Below, one piece after another: positions 7,601-8,404 of a stretch of 8,404 nt of DNA (its first letter is position 1; every line of letters begins with the position of its first letter). This stretch comes from Candidatus Poseidoniaceae archaeon (lineage in GTDB: Archaea; Thermoplasmatota; Poseidoniia; Poseidoniales; Poseidoniaceae), in NCBI GenBank assembly GCA_013329925.1, contig DUJK01000206.1:1-8404 (forward strand), written 5' to 3'. The position numbers and the translations under genes were made by a program. A model generated the notes under the pieces. It saw only the letters and a program-made list of their open reading frames with translations. It was not told the origin of the DNA and ran no database searches.

Positions 7601-8404
7601 TGCTATGCGTGTTAAGATAATCGAAATGTTAGGTAGTGAAGGTCCTAAAATGGTCGATGAGATTGAACAACGATTGCCATTTTCAAAGACATTAGTTGAC
7701 CGGATTTTACTAGAGTTGGAATCGAGAAATGTCATCTCTGTGGGCTTTTACAAACAAACTGATGATGCTGAATATATCTTGAAAATAGATGAACACAGAC
7801 TAACTGGGGGCGAGGAAGAGGTTGTTGAATATCGTTGGGTTCAAAATATGGTTTTCGATAAATCATTCGCCCAATATGATGATGGTTTTTCTGCATTTGA
7901 TTCTCACGTAATATTCCAAAAACAACAAGAATTAATGTACCGAGTGGGAGAATTTAGATTCAAAGATTGGAAAGACCTCCAAATGGATTCTGATGTGATA
8001 ATGGGCCGGTTGCTCCATAATAGAATAGGATATACCACAAAAAAGAATATTCCTATGCTTCTTGGACTAAAACCTGAACCTTGGATTGGTGCAATGGAGG
8101 AGCAATTATTGCAAAAAATACCGCCTGGTGTGAATGTAACAAGGCAAGAAATTATGCAGGATTTTCCCAAAGGTGATGAGTTTAAATCTTTACACAGAGA
8201 TTTGAAGCGAGCACTGGATAATTTGGAACGTCAAATGTTGGTGGTAAAACAATTTGAAGATGTTATTGGAAGACGAAGAAAGTTATCATTATTCCATAGG
8301 GTTTTGGGTGTTTACAAGCCGATGAGTTTCGAAGATTCATTAGTCGATGTTGTGAAAAGGTTAGGTCCAATCAAATCCCATACATTGAGATTCTTTGTCA
8401 CTAG
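4605..8404 (+). CDS. lhr: Lhr-type ATP-dependent helicase with long C-terminal extension (3' end outside window)
   Basis: This superfamily 2 helicase of the Lhr family uses ATP to move along and unwind nucleic acid; relatives act in DNA repair. The frame is open for 1266 codons with no stop or frameshift and leaves the window. Motifs in order: TRPQ (36-39), Walker A SPTGSGKT (56-63), Ia PIKALA (94-99), TGDT (131-134), TTPESL (152-157), DELH box (179-182), SAT (214-216), TLVFANTR (290-297), SSLEMGIDIG (346-355) and QRIGRAGHH (374-382). Lhr-specific parts follow: a winged helix at about 426-470, NIGTI (498-502), GGDVILLGG (531-539), PSWSGEARS (565-573) and the KRFKEVAGRSL region (about 727-737). 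Beyond about residue 870 there are at least 400 more residues with winged-helix-like stretches, similar in style to the C-terminal region of long bacterial Lhr. The ATG at 4605 fits the family N-terminus; in-frame GTGs at 4563 and 4578 lie in the inverted repeat. No clear ribosome binding site is seen. Confidence 0.92.
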   Translation, partial: MVDIEYLDNPQNTENLLEMLCPPVRNWFKDKFPDFTRPQKLAIPAIMDRKHLLLCSPTGSGKTLTAFLTIIDKLVRLALDGKLEKKVHCAYISPIKALANDIQRNLIGPLTEISERYLPDRAQEIKVGLRTGDTPQSERQRMLKHPPHILITTPESLAIAITSPRFQPIVSELEYMIIDELHSLVPTKRGVHLGLTLSYLDTLLKTPVQRIGISATMEPLEKVAEYLVSSDDKESRSGESKVSIAKVSGSRELDLDIIIPDNRFSDLSVMKVLEKNIDVIADLISAHTTTLVFANTRKMTETLVQRLRPHLGELIAGHHGSMDKKIRLDVEKKLKHGHLRAVVTSSSLEMGIDIGSVDLVIQVGSPGDIATALQRIGRAGHHVGGIPRARFLPTSVDDLIELAALQSAIQKGEMDILHFPENSLDVVAQFMIGLVIINQLDIDEAYEVIVNAWSYRNFEYDDFIEVLDMLEEERRVWVDWEENIYGKRGYSRMIYYTNIGTIAPDNSYLVFNAEGSVLGQLSGSFVSNLRGGDVILLGGSTYRVTNIQGTRVNVTAVTGYRPTVPSWSGEARSRSRELSTALLDLIGHCIVALRKEIDPRMILCDAYGLSNIVANAIARHLEEHSIDSFQVPDPNRILVEQIISSGHPTYMITTCRGRGFNTALGYFLAGLAESKGISVIEMSFDENGLLLRTSQEIEPREMYDSFKNQNHIEVIERYIISTQIFSKRFKEVAGRSLIIPKRIGADEISPQQFQQKADALLNKHRTIEDSLLMREAKNEIMFGDIDLNSLNDFLSLCVQGEARIVHQKMTIPSRLGMSLFMSAFEDLMSMKTRAFLVKDIDPTILQRLLGTRSLATELSAQELTNYYLNKAPIPKNPVELLKLMSQGGGLDKSFKNPLYKEKLQDIDLEILRGWVETLCQNGDIVKIRNTGSPELDEKWFTPYMAEIHGTLGCLASKGGKDAKDLRELHIEGLQYQIAVEYDGLKPTKWKDMKVSDPHVAMRVKIIEMLGSEGPKMVDEIEQRLPFSKTLVDRILLELESRNVISVGFYKQTDDAEYILKIDEHRLTGGEEEVVEYRWVQNMVFDKSFAQYDDGFSAFDSHVIFQKQQELMYRVGEFRFKDWKDLQMDSDVIMGRLLHNRIGYTTKKNIPMLLGLKPEPWIGAMEEQLLQKIPPGVNVTRQEIMQDFPKGDEFKSLHRDLKRALDNLERQMLVVKQFEDVIGRRRKLSLFHRVLGVYKPMSFEDSLVDVVKRLGPIKSHTLRFFVT

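Noticed and set aside
4634..8170. Four short minus-strand open frames opposite the helicase (4634-4816, 5228-5491, 7445-7735, 7904-8170)
   Set aside because: The plus-strand helicase frame is continuous and motif-rich through all of them; the short frames look like antisense shadows.
4605..8404. Helicase as part of a phage-defence system (DISARM-like or similar)
   Set aside because: The motifs and post-motor regions are Lhr-specific, and the neighbours are housekeeping genes with no nuclease, methyltransferase or other defence partner.
1..8404. CRISPR array, tRNA/rRNA gene, insertion sequence or attachment site
   Set aside because: No repeated spaced units, cloverleaf-like pattern, transposase or integrase motif, or terminal repeats were seen; nearly all sequence is accounted for by four genes.

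Overview
The window looks like a stretch of archaeal chromosome carrying four housekeeping genes. Two are distinctly archaeal: the large subunit of replication factor C (the clamp loader) with a C-terminal PCNA-binding tail, and a geranylgeranyl reductase of the archaeal lipid type. The other two are an archaeal/eukaryotic-style (alpha2) glycyl-tRNA synthetase and a very long Lhr-type helicase. The DNA is clearly AT-rich, and codon use appears uniform across all four genes. A mesophilic marine euryarchaeon of the Thermoplasmata / Marine Group II type (Poseidoniales) would fit, but that is a guess from gene content, AT-richness and protein style, not from a marker sequence.

Layout: positions 1-34 hold no assignable gene. 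On the minus strand, glyS (3288 down to 1621) is followed by rfcL (1555 down to 35), with a 65-bp gap; the two are probably one transcript. A 108-bp divergent region (3289-3396) separates glyS from the plus-strand geranylgeranyl reductase gene (3397-4497) and carries one TATA-like element readable on both strands. A 107-bp gap (4498-4604) containing nested inverted repeats separates the reductase from the plus-strand lhr-like helicase, which starts at 4605 and is still open at 8404 (at least 1266 codons, no stop and no frameshift).

Together the genes cover translation (charging tRNA-Gly), replication (PCNA loading), membrane-lipid saturation, and DNA repair or nucleic-acid unwinding. I see no mobile element, CRISPR array, RNA gene, integrase or defence cluster. 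The most interesting item is the helicase. Its first ~870 residues match an Lhr core, but it continues for at least 400 more with several winged-helix-like stretches, resembling the C-terminal region of long bacterial Lhr rather than the short core usually seen in archaea. Second is the palindromic element directly in front of it. I do not see a clearly new multi-gene system here.
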